A DNA stretch of 57,136 bases from Oscillospiraceae bacterium (lineage in GTDB: Bacteria; Bacillota; Clostridia; Oscillospirales; Oscillospiraceae), in NCBI GenBank assembly GCA_017380435.1, contig JAFODZ010000039.1, forward strand, positions 1 to 57,136, written 5' to 3'. A program made the translations under genes and the position numbers. The notes beneath the pieces are model-generated. The model was given only the letters and a program-made list of their open reading frames with translations. It did not search any database and was not told where the DNA came from. This document shows, piece after piece, positions 22,192-29,893 of the stretch (position 1 is the first letter of the stretch; each line of letters begins with the position of its first letter).

Positions 22192-23913
22192 ATGGCGATC
22201 GTGGAAGCGGTGCAAAATGCTATGCCCACCTATGTAAATGTATATATTGCCGTGTTTCGCTATGTGGCACCGCTGCTGGCGGCGCTGATTCTGTTTCGCG
22301 CCCTTTTTCCGCTGCTGCGTTTCCGCCGGGAGCCGGAGATTTGGGCGTGGCTGTGTCTGTCTGACGGCAAAAAGATTCCCATTACCCACTGGGAGAACAT
22401 CATAGGCAGAGATAAGCGCAGCGATGTGGTCATCGACCTGGCTACCATATCCCGCACCCACGCGGTACTGACCCGTTATGACGACGGAAGCTGGTCTATT
22501 TCGGATGTGGAAACTGCCGGGGATGTGCTGGTCAACGGCAAGGCAGTGACGGTTCGGGCGCTGAAGAAAAACGATGTGATTACCATGGGCGGATTGGAAA
22601 TGACCCTGCAGCCAATCTCTGCCAAGCAGGAAAAACGGCTGGCGCAGATCCGCACCAAGGCCTCCAGCTTTGGCACGGGCGTGACCAATGTGATCTTGCT
22701 GTCGCTGTTTCAGATTCTGACCTGCATCGGCTTTTTGATGACGGGAAAGGCGGAACACGGAACATCCTATCTTATGGGCTTTGGCGGCTTGATGCTCAGC
22801 CAATGGCTGCTGTTTTTGTTCTATACGGTGATTCGCCGGCCCGCCTTTGAGGTGGAGAGCGTGGCGTTTTTCCTGTGTACTATGGGAATGGCCGTGATCT
22901 GCACGGTGGCGCCCGGTGAGGCTGTCAAACAGCTGATTTCCGCGATGCTGGGCATCGGATTGTTTCTGGCAGTGCTGTGGGCGCTGCGGGATCTGGAGCG
23001 GGCCAAGGTGATCCGGTATTTTGCGGTGGTGGCGGGCATTGCTATGCTCGTTGCGACACTGGTATTCGGCACTTCTATCAATGGTGCCAAAAACTGGATA
23101 TTCATCCGGGGCATCTCCTTGCAGCCGTCGGAGCTGAGTAAGCTTTGCTTTGTGTTTGTTGGCGCATCCACCATGGACAGGATCATGACCAAGCGGAATA
23201 TTTATCTGTTTATCGCCTATTCCGTTGCCATTTGCGGATGCCTTGCGCTGATGAGTGATTTTGGCGCTGCGCTCATCTTCTTCTGCGCCTTTTTGATTAT
23301 CGCCTATATGCGCTCCGGCAGCGTGGGCACGGTGGCGCTGGCTGTGACCAGTTTGGTGTTTGCCGGTGTCTTGGTGCTGAAAATCGCCCCCCATGCATTG
23401 GACCGCTTTGCCAACTGGCGGCACATCTGGGATGATCCCTGGGGCGCAGGCTACCAGCAAACCCAGGCGCTGATGTGTATGGCCTCCGGCGGTTTGGCAG
23501 GTCTGGGAATCAATCAGGGCTGGATGCGTAATCTCTTTGCCGCCGATTCCGATGTGGTCATTGCCACGGTTTCGGAGGAATGGGGTATTTTGATGGCAGT
23601 GCTGCTGATTCTCAGCGTGATTGCCTTGGCGCTGTTCAGCGTCCGTTGTGCATCTATGGGCCGCAGCAGCTTCTATACCATCGGCAGCTGTACGGCTGCA
23701 GCTATCTTGCTGGTGCAGGTGATCCTCAACGCCTTGGGAACGGTGGATGTGGTTCCCCTGACCGGCGTGACATTCCCGTTTTTGTCCAACGGCGGCTCGA
23801 GTATGATCTGCGCCTGGGGACTTTTAGGCTTTATTAAGGCCGCCGATACCCGGCAAAACGCCAGTTTTGCGGTGCGGCTTTTGAAAACGCGGGGAGGTGA
23901 GGCGGATGAATAG
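22192..23913 (+). CDS. FHA domain fused to FtsW/RodA/SpoVE-type SEDS protein
   Basis: A 573-residue protein. One hydrophobic segment (about 20-42) is followed by a forkhead-associated domain (about 60-125) with GRDKRSDVVIDL and the signature TISRTHA, which binds phosphothreonine peptides. From about 155 onward there are roughly ten membrane helices of the SEDS family, with QPSELSKLCFVF, GASTMDR-like loop and TFPFLSNGGSSM near the end. SEDS proteins polymerise lipid II into glycan. FHA fusion or pairing implies control by a Ser/Thr kinase; none is in the window. The ATG follows AGGAGGTGCGAAAT. The end overlaps the partner PBP gene region by 8 bases. Confidence 0.85.
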   Translation: MAIVEAVQNAMPTYVNVYIAVFRYVAPLLAALILFRALFPLLRFRREPEIWAWLCLSDGKKIPITHWENIIGRDKRSDVVIDLATISRTHAVLTRYDDGSWSISDVETAGDVLVNGKAVTVRALKKNDVITMGGLEMTLQPISAKQEKRLAQIRTKASSFGTGVTNVILLSLFQILTCIGFLMTGKAEHGTSYLMGFGGLMLSQWLLFLFYTVIRRPAFEVESVAFFLCTMGMAVICTVAPGEAVKQLISAMLGIGLFLAVLWALRDLERAKVIRYFAVVAGIAMLVATLVFGTSINGAKNWIFIRGISLQPSELSKLCFVFVGASTMDRIMTKRNIYLFIAYSVAICGCLALMSDFGAALIFFCAFLIIAYMRSGSVGTVALAVTSLVFAGVLVLKIAPHALDRFANWRHIWDDPWGAGYQQTQALMCMASGGLAGLGINQGWMRNLFAADSDVVIATVSEEWGILMAVLLILSVIALALFSVRCASMGRSSFYTIGSCTAAAILLVQVILNALGTVDVVPLTGVTFPFLSNGGSSMICAWGLLGFIKAADTRQNASFAVRLLKTRGGEADE

Positions 23914-25276
23914 GATCGCAAAGCGCTCCTTTACCGTAACCCTTCTTGCCTTACTGCTGTTGGGCGGATTCGCATTTTTCCTTGTGGAATACGCAATGAA
24001 TGCGCCCCAGTGGGCGGTGGCAGACAGCTCTCCCCATGTCTATGATGACGACCGCTTCCAAAGTGGAACGGTTTATGACCGGGACGGCAACATTCTGCTT
24101 CAAATGCAGGACCGGTGGACTTATTCTTCCGACCCGCAGATCCGAAAAGCAACGCTGCATTGGATCGGTGACCGGGAGGGGAATATCCAGGTGCCTGCAG
24201 TTCCCAACTACTACGATCAAGTGCTGGGATTTGACTATCTCAACGGCATCTATACCTACGGCGGCATCGGCAGCGGGGAGGGATCTGTGCAGTTGACGGT
24301 TTCGGCCCAGCTGCAAAGCCTCGCCCTGGAGCAGATGAACGGCAGAAAGGGAACTATCGCGGTTTATAATTACAAAACCGGCCAGATCCTGTGCGCCGTA
24401 ACCACACCCACCTTTGACCCCGATGATTTGCCGGATATCGCCGCAGACCCGGTGACCTATGAGGGGGCGTATATGAACCGCTTTGTCCAGTCGGCCTATA
24501 CGCCCGGCTCGATCTTCAAGGTGGTGACGCTGGCGGCAGCACTGGAAGAACTGCCCAATGCTGCTGAGCTGACCTTTACCTGCACCGGCAGCTGGGGCGG
24601 AGGAGAGTACCCGGTCACCTGCGAGTCGGTTCACGGCACCCAAAGTCTGAAACAGGCTTTTTGCAATTCCTGTAACTGCGCCTTTGCGGAGCTTTCCGGG
24701 ATCCTGGGCAGCGATGTGCTGCATACCTATGTGGAAAAATTCGGTATTACCGACCCTGTCAGCTTTGACGGCATCACGACGGCAAAGGGTAATTTTGAAA
24801 AGACCGAAAATCCTGTCAGCCTTGCCTGGAGCAGCATCGGTCAATATACCGATTTGGTCAATCCCTGTGCCTATGTGCTGTTTATGGGCGCAATCGCCGG
24901 CGATGGCAGCGGGGCAATGCCCTATGTGGTGGCAAAGGCGGACGACGGGCAAGAGGGTTATATGGCTCAAACTGCCTTCTCCAGCCCGGTCATCAGCAGC
25001 CAAACGGCCCAAACGGTGCAGGAATATATGCGCTATAATGTGACCGCCAAGTATGGCGCAGACCATTTCCCCGGCCTTACGGTGTGCGCCAAGACCGGTA
25101 CGGCGGAAAAAGACGACGGCGTAGCGCCTACGGCTATGTTTACCGGCTTTGTGATGGATGCCCAATATCCTTTGGCCTTTATTGTTTGCGTGGAGGAGGG
25201 CGGCTACGGCGCATCCACCTGTATCCCCATTGCTTCCCGGGTACTCACTGCCTGCAAGCAGTATATGGATTCTTAG
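23906..25276 (+). CDS. Short class B penicillin-binding protein (transpeptidase)
   Basis: A 456-residue protein with one N-terminal membrane helix (about 8-30) and a transpeptidase domain carrying SIFK (Ser202-Lys205), SCN (in FCNSCNCAF) and KTG (Lys396, in CAKTGTAEK). It lacks the long dimerisation domain and PASTA domains of the 778-residue PBP in the dcw cluster. Its gene overlaps that of the FHA-FtsW protein, so the two probably form a dedicated SEDS/PBP wall-synthesis pair, as in the fhaB-rodA-pbpA arrangement of Actinobacteria. ATG 23906 lies 5 bases after GGAGGTG. Confidence 0.9.
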   Translation: MNRIAKRSFTVTLLALLLLGGFAFFLVEYAMNAPQWAVADSSPHVYDDDRFQSGTVYDRDGNILLQMQDRWTYSSDPQIRKATLHWIGDREGNIQVPAVPNYYDQVLGFDYLNGIYTYGGIGSGEGSVQLTVSAQLQSLALEQMNGRKGTIAVYNYKTGQILCAVTTPTFDPDDLPDIAADPVTYEGAYMNRFVQSAYTPGSIFKVVTLAAALEELPNAAELTFTCTGSWGGGEYPVTCESVHGTQSLKQAFCNSCNCAFAELSGILGSDVLHTYVEKFGITDPVSFDGITTAKGNFEKTENPVSLAWSSIGQYTDLVNPCAYVLFMGAIAGDGSGAMPYVVAKADDGQEGYMAQTAFSSPVISSQTAQTVQEYMRYNVTAKYGADHFPGLTVCAKTGTAEKDDGVAPTAMFTGFVMDAQYPLAFIVCVEEGGYGASTCIPIASRVLTACKQYMDS

Positions 25277-25290
25277 CATAAATCATAATA

Positions 25291-25320
25291 CCCCCTGCAT
25301 ACAATTGTGCAGGGGGTGTT
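25291..25320 (+). terminator. Hairpin after the PBP gene, overlapping a ribosome site
   Basis: Perfect 9-bp stem CCCCCTGCA (25291-25299) / TGCAGGGGG (25308-25316) followed by TGTTT. It probably ends the nfo-FtsW-PBP transcript. The 3' arm also contains the GGGGG used as ribosome site by the 48-residue frame starting at 25324. Confidence 0.7.
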
Positions 25321-25323
25321 TCT

Positions 25324-25470
25324 ATGTGCCGATATCATCAGCTTTGGGGCGGTGTTTTGATTGCTTTCGGCGTAGGCGTTCTGGTAGGACTGTGTCTGGA
25401 AACAGGATTTCTCTGGCATTGCTTTGCGGTGGGAATGATGCTTTTGGGCTTGGTTGTGATGCGCAAATAG
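25324..25470 (+). CDS. Putative 48-residue membrane protein
   Basis: ATG 25324 to TAG 25470. The product starts MCRYHQLWGGVL and contains two hydrophobic stretches (about 8-28 and 29-46) ending VVMRK. GGGGGTG lies 6 bases upstream, but inside the stem of the preceding hairpin. It lies directly before the SipL-like gene. I do not recognise the family; the composition and positive C-terminus fit a small membrane protein, but a chance frame cannot be excluded. Confidence 0.45.
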   Translation: MCRYHQLWGGVLIAFGVGVLVGLCLETGFLWHCFAVGMMLLGLVVMRK

Positions 25471-25532
25471 CCGACATAACCTTGTCCCCGGGCGCATAGG
25501 ATAAACCAGTCTATCATAAGGAGTGAATTGAA

Positions 25533-27032
25533 ATGGAGATTCAATTTCAGGAAAATAAGATCCCCTGCCTGTACCCGCTGAAAACGCAGACCCAGAGCCA
25601 GGAACAGACCCAGGAACTGCGGCTTGGTGACGGCGCCGGGGATGTGGGCAGGATTTTGGGTGTTTGGGGACAGGTGGTGACCCGGGGGAAGGAATGGCAA
25701 AACGACTGGGCGGGTGTAAACTGCGGGGTTATGGTGTGGGTGCTGTATGCCCCGGAGGACGGCGGCCAGGCCCAATGCGTGGAAAGCTGGATTCCGGTAT
25801 CCTTCCGCTGGGATATTCCCGAGCAGGACAAAGACGGCACGATCCTGTGCCAGTGCAATCTGCGGTCGGTGGATGCCCGGGTTCTTTCCGGGCGGAAAAT
25901 GATGCTCCGGGCCACGGTATGCGCCACGGCGCAAATGTTGGCGGAGGGGGATAGCGTCAGTTATACCCCCAATGATGTGCCGGCGGATGTGCAGCTTTTG
26001 GAGAGGACATATCCTGTGTGCCTTGCCCGGGAGGCGGGGGAGAAGGCGTTTATATTTGATGAGGAGCTGACCTTGCCGCCCTCTGCACCGGCGGCGGAAA
26101 AGGCGGTGCGCTGGGAACTGCAGATGCAGGTCAATGACCAAAAGGTTCTGTCGGATAAGGCAGTTTTCCGGGGCAACGGGGTGCTGCATATGCTCTACCG
26201 CACGCAAGAGGGGGCGCTGGCATCCTGGGATTTTGAAATACCCTTTTCCCAGTATGCGGAGCTGGAGCATGCCTATGGTCACGGGGCGCAGGTGCAGGTC
26301 GTGCCGCTGGTAACAGCCTTGGAAACGGAGCTGGCAGAGCAGGGGAGAGTCCGGCTGAAGGCCGGTCTGTCGGGGCAGTATTTGATTTACGATACCCAGG
26401 ATATTACGGCGGTTGAGGATGCCTTTAGTCCCGACCGGGAGGTTCAGATCAACACCCAGCCTGTTACCTTGCCCGCAGTAACGGATAGGCAAAGTCAGAC
26501 CCTGCGGGCGGAGCAGACCATTCCCTACGGCAGCAGCCGTGTGGCAGATGTGGCGTTTTATCCGGGATGTCCCCGTGTCCAGCACCGGGGCGCGGAGGTG
26601 ACGGTGGAGCTTCCGGGGCAGTTCCAGAGCCTGTATTATGACAATGAGGGCGCGCTGCAGTCCGGCGTGGCTCAGTGGCAGTGGGAGAATACCCAAATGC
26701 TGGGTGAGGATCAGAATATGCTCCTTTGGTGCAGCGCGGTGGGGAAACCCCAGGCATCTTCCACCGGAGAAACCACCGCCATGCAGGCAGAATGCTTACT
26801 CACGGCGGTAACTGCCGCCCAGCAGCAGATCCCCATGGTGACGGGCTTGAACTTGGGGGAAAGCCGTCCGAAAGACCCGGCGCGTCCCAGCTTGATCCTG
26901 CAAAGGGCAGGACGGGATGGCTTGTGGAACATCGCCAAGCAGAACGGCTCAACGGTGGAGGCGATTACCCGGGCCAACGACTTGCAGGACGAACCCACCC
27001 CGGATAGAATTTTGCTCATTCCGATTTTGTAA
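25533..27032 (+). CDS. SPOCS (DUF3794) and LysM-domain protein, SipL-like
   Basis: A 499-residue protein with repeated SPOCS/DUF3794-type beta-rich segments (about 40-120, 165-260 and 300-385; for example VGRILGVWGQVV and VLHMLYRTQEGALASW) and a C-terminal LysM domain (about 455-497; GLWNIAKQNGSTVEAI, LLIPIL). In Clostridioides the related SipL anchors the spore coat to the SpoIVA layer through its LysM domain. The length and order match SipL, so a spore-coat role is likely. ATG follows AAGGAG. No overlap with the preceding small frame. Confidence 0.8.
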   Translation: MEIQFQENKIPCLYPLKTQTQSQEQTQELRLGDGAGDVGRILGVWGQVVTRGKEWQNDWAGVNCGVMVWVLYAPEDGGQAQCVESWIPVSFRWDIPEQDKDGTILCQCNLRSVDARVLSGRKMMLRATVCATAQMLAEGDSVSYTPNDVPADVQLLERTYPVCLAREAGEKAFIFDEELTLPPSAPAAEKAVRWELQMQVNDQKVLSDKAVFRGNGVLHMLYRTQEGALASWDFEIPFSQYAELEHAYGHGAQVQVVPLVTALETELAEQGRVRLKAGLSGQYLIYDTQDITAVEDAFSPDREVQINTQPVTLPAVTDRQSQTLRAEQTIPYGSSRVADVAFYPGCPRVQHRGAEVTVELPGQFQSLYYDNEGALQSGVAQWQWENTQMLGEDQNMLLWCSAVGKPQASSTGETTAMQAECLLTAVTAAQQQIPMVTGLNLGESRPKDPARPSLILQRAGRDGLWNIAKQNGSTVEAITRANDLQDEPTPDRILLIPIL

Positions 27033-27066
27033 ATATCTGCATAAATCCATAAAGCAATGAATCATG

Positions 27067-27126
27067 CCTTGGCTCCCTCGTTTTGAGGGAGCTGGCAAAA
27101 ATCTCTGATTTTTGACTGAGGGAGTA
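27067..27126. repeat. Palindromic intergenic repeat, family 4, short copy
   Basis: CCTTGGCTCCCTCGTTTTGA followed by GGGAGCTGGCAAAA and TGACTGAGGGAGT. It contains the stems GGCTCCCTC / GAGGGAGC and AAAATC(T) / GATTTTT. It resembles the left half of the element at 48317-48430. It begins a 913-base gene-free stretch (27033-27945). Confidence 0.7.
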
Positions 27127-27200
27127 AAGAAACAAGGGAGGCTATCAGCCTCCCGTAAATCAGACTGTCAAAAAACCGTGGCGATCCGTTTTCCCCAATA

Positions 27201-27369
27201 CCTTCTCCCGGGGAGAAGGTGGCCGAGCGAAGCGAGGTCGGATGAGGAATGCGGGCAGTAATCTTACAAATACCGTCCATCCATTAGACTTCATACCGAT
27301 TCCAACCTGTCGCCGTTCCTCACCCGTCACGGCTTGCGCCGCGACACCCTCCCCCCGGGGGAGGGTATA
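27201..27369. repeat. Composite palindromic repeat, family 5
   Basis: Left module CCTTCTCCCGGGGAGAAGG followed by TGGCCGAGCGAAGCGAGGTC and GGATGAGG (27201-27247); right module CCTCACCCGTCACGGCTTGC ... ACCCTCCCCCCGGGGGAGGGT (27317-27367). The modules are inverted relative to each other (GGATGAGG / CCTCACCC) around ~70 bp of unique sequence. Confidence 0.75.
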
Positions 27370-27412
27370 TACGGGCACCGCAACAGGATTTTTCCCGCAA
27401 TCTCCCCAAATA

Positions 27413-27507
27413 TGTCATCCTGAGTGGAGTAAAAAAAGTCGAAAGATCTTCTGGCCTATGGATACTGCGTAGATTCTTCGATTCGCTGACGCTCACTCAG
27501 AATGACA
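27413..27507. repeat. Palindromic intergenic repeat, family 2, copy 2
   Basis: A 95-bp element with ends TGTCATCCTGAG (27413) and CTCAGAATGACA (27507) and arms GTCGAAAGATC and GATTCTTCGA. It matches the arms of the copy at 11552-11645; the centre differs. Confidence 0.85.
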
Positions 27508-27548
27508 CGAAAAGGGAAGAATATTCAAACGGGGATAGAGGTTTTCTA

Positions 27549-27589
27549 AATACAAAAAGGCCGCCGCTGTGGAGGAACACAGCGGCGGC
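27549..27589 (-). terminator. Terminator of the putative minus-strand ncRNA
   Basis: Perfect 12-bp GC-rich stem GCCGCCGCTGTG / CACAGCGGCGGC (27589-27560 on the minus strand, loop TTCCTC) followed by CCTTTTTGTATTT. No coding gene on the minus strand ends here. Confidence 0.75.
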
Positions 27590-27774
27590 TTGGCGGTTTT
27601 GTCGCAACGGGGAATCACCGCCGTTTGTACTATAGTGGAAAACCCTTGGCGGAATCAAGGATATCCTGTCGATAACCAGGGCGAAACGGTATAAAAATTC
27701 ATTCGCCGGAGGGGTAAAATATCCTTGATTTGGGTATGATTTCCGGAAATGGAAAGGATTCGGGAACAATTTTA
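27552..27774 (-). ncRNA. Putative structured non-coding RNA, about 223 nt
   Basis: The minus strand carries a promoter (27781-27810), about 220 bases of non-coding sequence and a strong terminator (27549-27589). Within it, AATCAAGGATAT (27730-27719) pairs perfectly with ATATCCTTGATT (27664-27653) over 12 bp and encloses a GGCGAA / TTCGCC hairpin. Downstream, GGTTTT / AAAACC encloses AACGG / CCGTT, followed by the terminator stem. No ribosome site plus credible frame is present. It does not show the hallmarks I know of RNase P RNA, tmRNA or SRP RNA; a 6S-like RNA is possible but unproven. It is divergent from mraZ, with the two promoters only ~50 bp apart. Confidence 0.5.
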
Positions 27775-27780
27775 TGGCAC

Positions 27781-27810
27781 ATTTTAGAACAGATGTTCCA
27801 ATAGTGGCAA
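27781..27810 (-). promoter_or_regulatory. Candidate promoter of the putative ncRNA
   Basis: Minus strand: -35 TTGCCA (27810-27805), 18-bp spacer, -10 TAAAAT (27786-27781). It is back to back with the mraZ promoter at 27858-27886. Confidence 0.5.
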
Positions 27811-27857
27811 AAACCGAATTTTTTCTCAATATTTTTGAATTTTTTTGCAGAAAATCA

Positions 27858-27886
27858 TTGATTTTTGGTTTGGAATCCATTATACT
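27858..27886 (+). promoter_or_regulatory. Sigma-A promoter of the dcw cluster
   Basis: -35 TTGATT (27858-27863), 17-bp spacer, -10 TATACT (27881-27886). The operator repeats begin 7 bp downstream, so a bound MraZ would cover the transcription start. Confidence 0.75.
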
Positions 27887-27892
27887 GTCAGT

Positions 27893-27933
27893 AAATGGAG
27901 CAAAATGGTAGCAAAGTGGAGTAAAATGGAGTA
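27893..27933 (+). promoter_or_regulatory. MraZ-type operator: four tandem ~10-bp repeats
   Basis: AAATGGAGCA, AAATGGTAGCA, AAGTGGAGTA and AAATGGAGTA lie head to tail, one per helical turn, between the promoter and the mraZ ribosome site. MraZ is known to repress its own operon by binding short TGG-containing direct repeats spaced by about 10 bp. Confidence 0.8.
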
Positions 27934-27945
27934 GGAGGTGAGCGT

Positions 27946-28374
27946 ATGATCGGAAAATACCCTGCAAAATTAGACGATAAAAACCGTCTGTTTGTACCTG
28001 CAAAGCTGCGTGCCGAGCTGGGAAATGACTTCTATGTGACCTTGGGCGTGAACTGCGGCTACCGCTGTCTGACCGTCTATACCGATCCGGATTGGCAAAC
28101 CTTGAGCCAAAACTACAATGCTCTGCCTATCTCGCAGCGCTCTGCCGCCACCAGCTTGATTTTTATGAACGCCGCCGAATGCAACCCCGATAAGCAATAC
28201 CGCTTCTCCTTGAACCAATTCCTGCTGGATTATGCCGGCATTAATAGAGAAGTGATGATCGTGGGCCGCGCCGGACAGGCAGAGATCTGGGATGCGGAAG
28301 AATTCGCCCGCTTCGAAGAAGAGAATCTCACACCCGAGAAACTGCTGGCTTCTTTGGAGGCCATTGGCCTATGA
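27946..28374 (+). CDS. mraZ: Transcriptional regulator MraZ
   Basis: A 142-residue protein made of two SpoVT/AbrB-like half-barrel repeats: GKYPAKLDDKNRLFVPAKLR (residues ~3-22) and the second KQYRFSLNQFLLDYAGI (~85-101). It forms ring-shaped oligomers and represses the dcw operon through the repeats directly upstream. The GGAGGTGAGCGT site precedes the ATG. It overlaps rsmH by 4 bases. Confidence 0.95.
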   Translation: MIGKYPAKLDDKNRLFVPAKLRAELGNDFYVTLGVNCGYRCLTVYTDPDWQTLSQNYNALPISQRSAATSLIFMNAAECNPDKQYRFSLNQFLLDYAGINREVMIVGRAGQAEIWDAEEFARFEEENLTPEKLLASLEAIGL

Positions 28375-29306
28375 GTGAGTTTCATCATATTTCCGTGCTG
28401 CTGCAAGAGTGCATAGATGGTCTGAATATCAAACCCGACGGCATCTATGTGGATGGCACTTTAGGCGGTGCCGGCCACTCTTTTCAGATCGCCCAGCGGC
28501 TGACCACAGGAAGACTGATCGGCATCGACCGGGATCCCGTTGCCCTGGCAGCGGCTGGCAAGCGTCTTGAACAATGCAAGGATCGTGTGACCTTGGTCCA
28601 TTCCAATTTCTGCGATATGGCGCAGGTGCTTGCAGATCTGGAAATTGACGGCGTTGACGGCATTTTGCTGGATTTGGGAGTTTCCTCTCCCCAATTGGAC
28701 GACGGTCAGCGGGGATTTTCCTATATGACCGATGCGCCGCTGGATATGCGGATGAACAATGAAGATACCTTGGATGCCTACGCCGTGGTCAACACTTGGC
28801 CGCAGGAGGAATTAAAGCGCATCTTATATACCTACGGCGAAGAGCGGTATGCTCCGCAGATCGCATCTGCCATCTGCCGCCGCCGGGAGGAAAAACCGAT
28901 CCAGACCACCTTGGAACTGGTGAATATTATCCGAAGTGCCATGCCCCCTGTGGCACTTCGGGAAAAGCAACATCCGGCAAAGCGCAGCTTTCAGGCGATC
29001 CGCATTGCGGTCAATGATGAGCTGGGTGCCGTTGAAAAAATCATGACCGATGCGGTTAAGCTTTTGAATCCCGGTGGCCGACTGGCCATCATTACGTTCC
29101 ATTCCCTGGAAGACAGGATCGTCAAGCTGGGAATGAATCAGTGGGCAAAGGGATGTACCTGCCCGCCCAGTTTTCCGGTTTGCGTTTGCGGGAAAAAGCC
29201 CCTTGTGAAGCTGATCAGCCGCAAACCCATCACAGCTTCCGAGACGGAGCTGGAGGAAAACCCCCGAAGCCGCAGCGCAAAGCTGCGGGTCTGTGAGAAA
29301 ATATAA
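28371..29306 (+). CDS. rsmH: 16S rRNA (cytosine-1402-N4) methyltransferase
   Basis: A 311-residue methyltransferase (formerly MraW). Hallmarks are HISVLLQECIDGL, the SAM-binding DGTLGGAGHSFQI, IGIDRDPVAL, LDLGVSSPQLDDGQRGFSY, and C-terminal TFHSLEDRIVK, with CTCPPSFPVCVCG near the end. It methylates the ribosomal P site. It is second in the dcw cluster, coupled to mraZ through an ATGA overlap. Confidence 0.96.
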   Translation: MSEFHHISVLLQECIDGLNIKPDGIYVDGTLGGAGHSFQIAQRLTTGRLIGIDRDPVALAAAGKRLEQCKDRVTLVHSNFCDMAQVLADLEIDGVDGILLDLGVSSPQLDDGQRGFSYMTDAPLDMRMNNEDTLDAYAVVNTWPQEELKRILYTYGEERYAPQIASAICRRREEKPIQTTLELVNIIRSAMPPVALREKQHPAKRSFQAIRIAVNDELGAVEKIMTDAVKLLNPGGRLAIITFHSLEDRIVKLGMNQWAKGCTCPPSFPVCVCGKKPLVKLISRKPITASETELEENPRSRSAKLRVCEKI

Positions 29307-29320
29307 AAGAAAGGTAGGAA

Positions 29321-29797
29321 ATGCAGATGGCACGGAAGAACGAGATCCTCTATGTAAATTTCTATACTGACGGCTCTGCCGCCCGTAAGGTTGCGCCTGC
29401 ATTTCCTGCGGCCAAGCCCCGGAAGAAGGTCGCTGCCCAACGGCAGGAAAAGCTTCTCATTCAAGTCGATCCGGTGGCGGTGTGCAGCTTGGTAGTGGCA
29501 GTGGTTATGCTGGTTATGATGTCCGTAGGACTGACAAGCCTGCAAAATGCCCGGGCGGATATGCTGGCCATGGAAAGCTATGTGCAGCAGCTGAATGCGG
29601 AAAATAAGCAGCTTAACGAAGAGTTTTCCCAAAAGGTAGATTTGGAAGAGGTAGAAAAAACGGCGCTGGCTCTGGGAATGGTTCCCAGCGAGCAGGTGCA
29701 GACTACTTCCATCACCGTCAGCGTTGTGCAGGAGCCGGTGGCAGAAGTAACTTTCTGGACACAGGTAACTGCATTTTTGACCAATCTTTTTGCATAA
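29321..29797 (+). CDS. FtsL-like septum protein
   Basis: A 158-residue bitopic protein: a basic cytoplasmic tail (1-48), one membrane helix (about 51-74) and an extracytoplasmic coiled coil (about 78-112; ADMLAMESYVQQLNAENKQL). The position between rsmH and the class B PBP, and this layout, are those of FtsL/DivIC divisome proteins, which diverge too far for a clear motif. ATG 29321 or ATG 29327 could be the start; AAAGG favours the first. Confidence 0.75.
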   Translation: MQMARKNEILYVNFYTDGSAARKVAPAFPAAKPRKKVAAQRQEKLLIQVDPVAVCSLVVAVVMLVMMSVGLTSLQNARADMLAMESYVQQLNAENKQLNEEFSQKVDLEEVEKTALALGMVPSEQVQTTSITVSVVQEPVAEVTFWTQVTAFLTNLFA

Positions 29798-29833
29798 AGA
29801 TTGTCCCGGCCAATAGACTGAAATAGCAGCTCA

Positions 29834-29866
29834 AATGGGCGGCGAGGGAATCCCTTGCTGCCCATT
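29834..29866 (+). promoter_or_regulatory. Hairpin between ftsL-like gene and PBP gene
   Basis: AATGGGC (29834-29840) pairs with GCCCATT (29860-29866), and the inner bases extend the stem to about 15 bp with a few wobble pairs. There is no T run, so it looks like an RNA stability or attenuation element in the 96-base gap rather than a terminator. Confidence 0.4.
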
Positions 29867-29893
29867 AAAGTCATTTGCTGGAGGTCGGGACTT

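Noticed and set aside
22126..23460. 444-codon open frame opposite the FHA-FtsW gene
   Set aside because: Shadow of a strongly supported gene on the plus strand, with no ribosome site or recognisable domain.
25494..25522. Sigma-E-like promoter (GCATAGG-14-CATAAGGA) before the SipL-like gene
   Set aside because: The -10 box would overlap the ribosome site, so the transcript would lack it; the promoter must lie further upstream.
27594..27645. GTTTT...AAAAC segment resembling a type II CRISPR repeat or tracrRNA
   Set aside because: Only one copy exists, there are no spacers and no cas genes; it is better explained as a helix within the putative ncRNA.
27497..28003. 168-codon open frame on the minus strand upstream of mraZ
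   Set aside because: It covers the mraZ promoter, operator and start plus the ncRNA terminator, and its product looks like random composition without a ribosome site.
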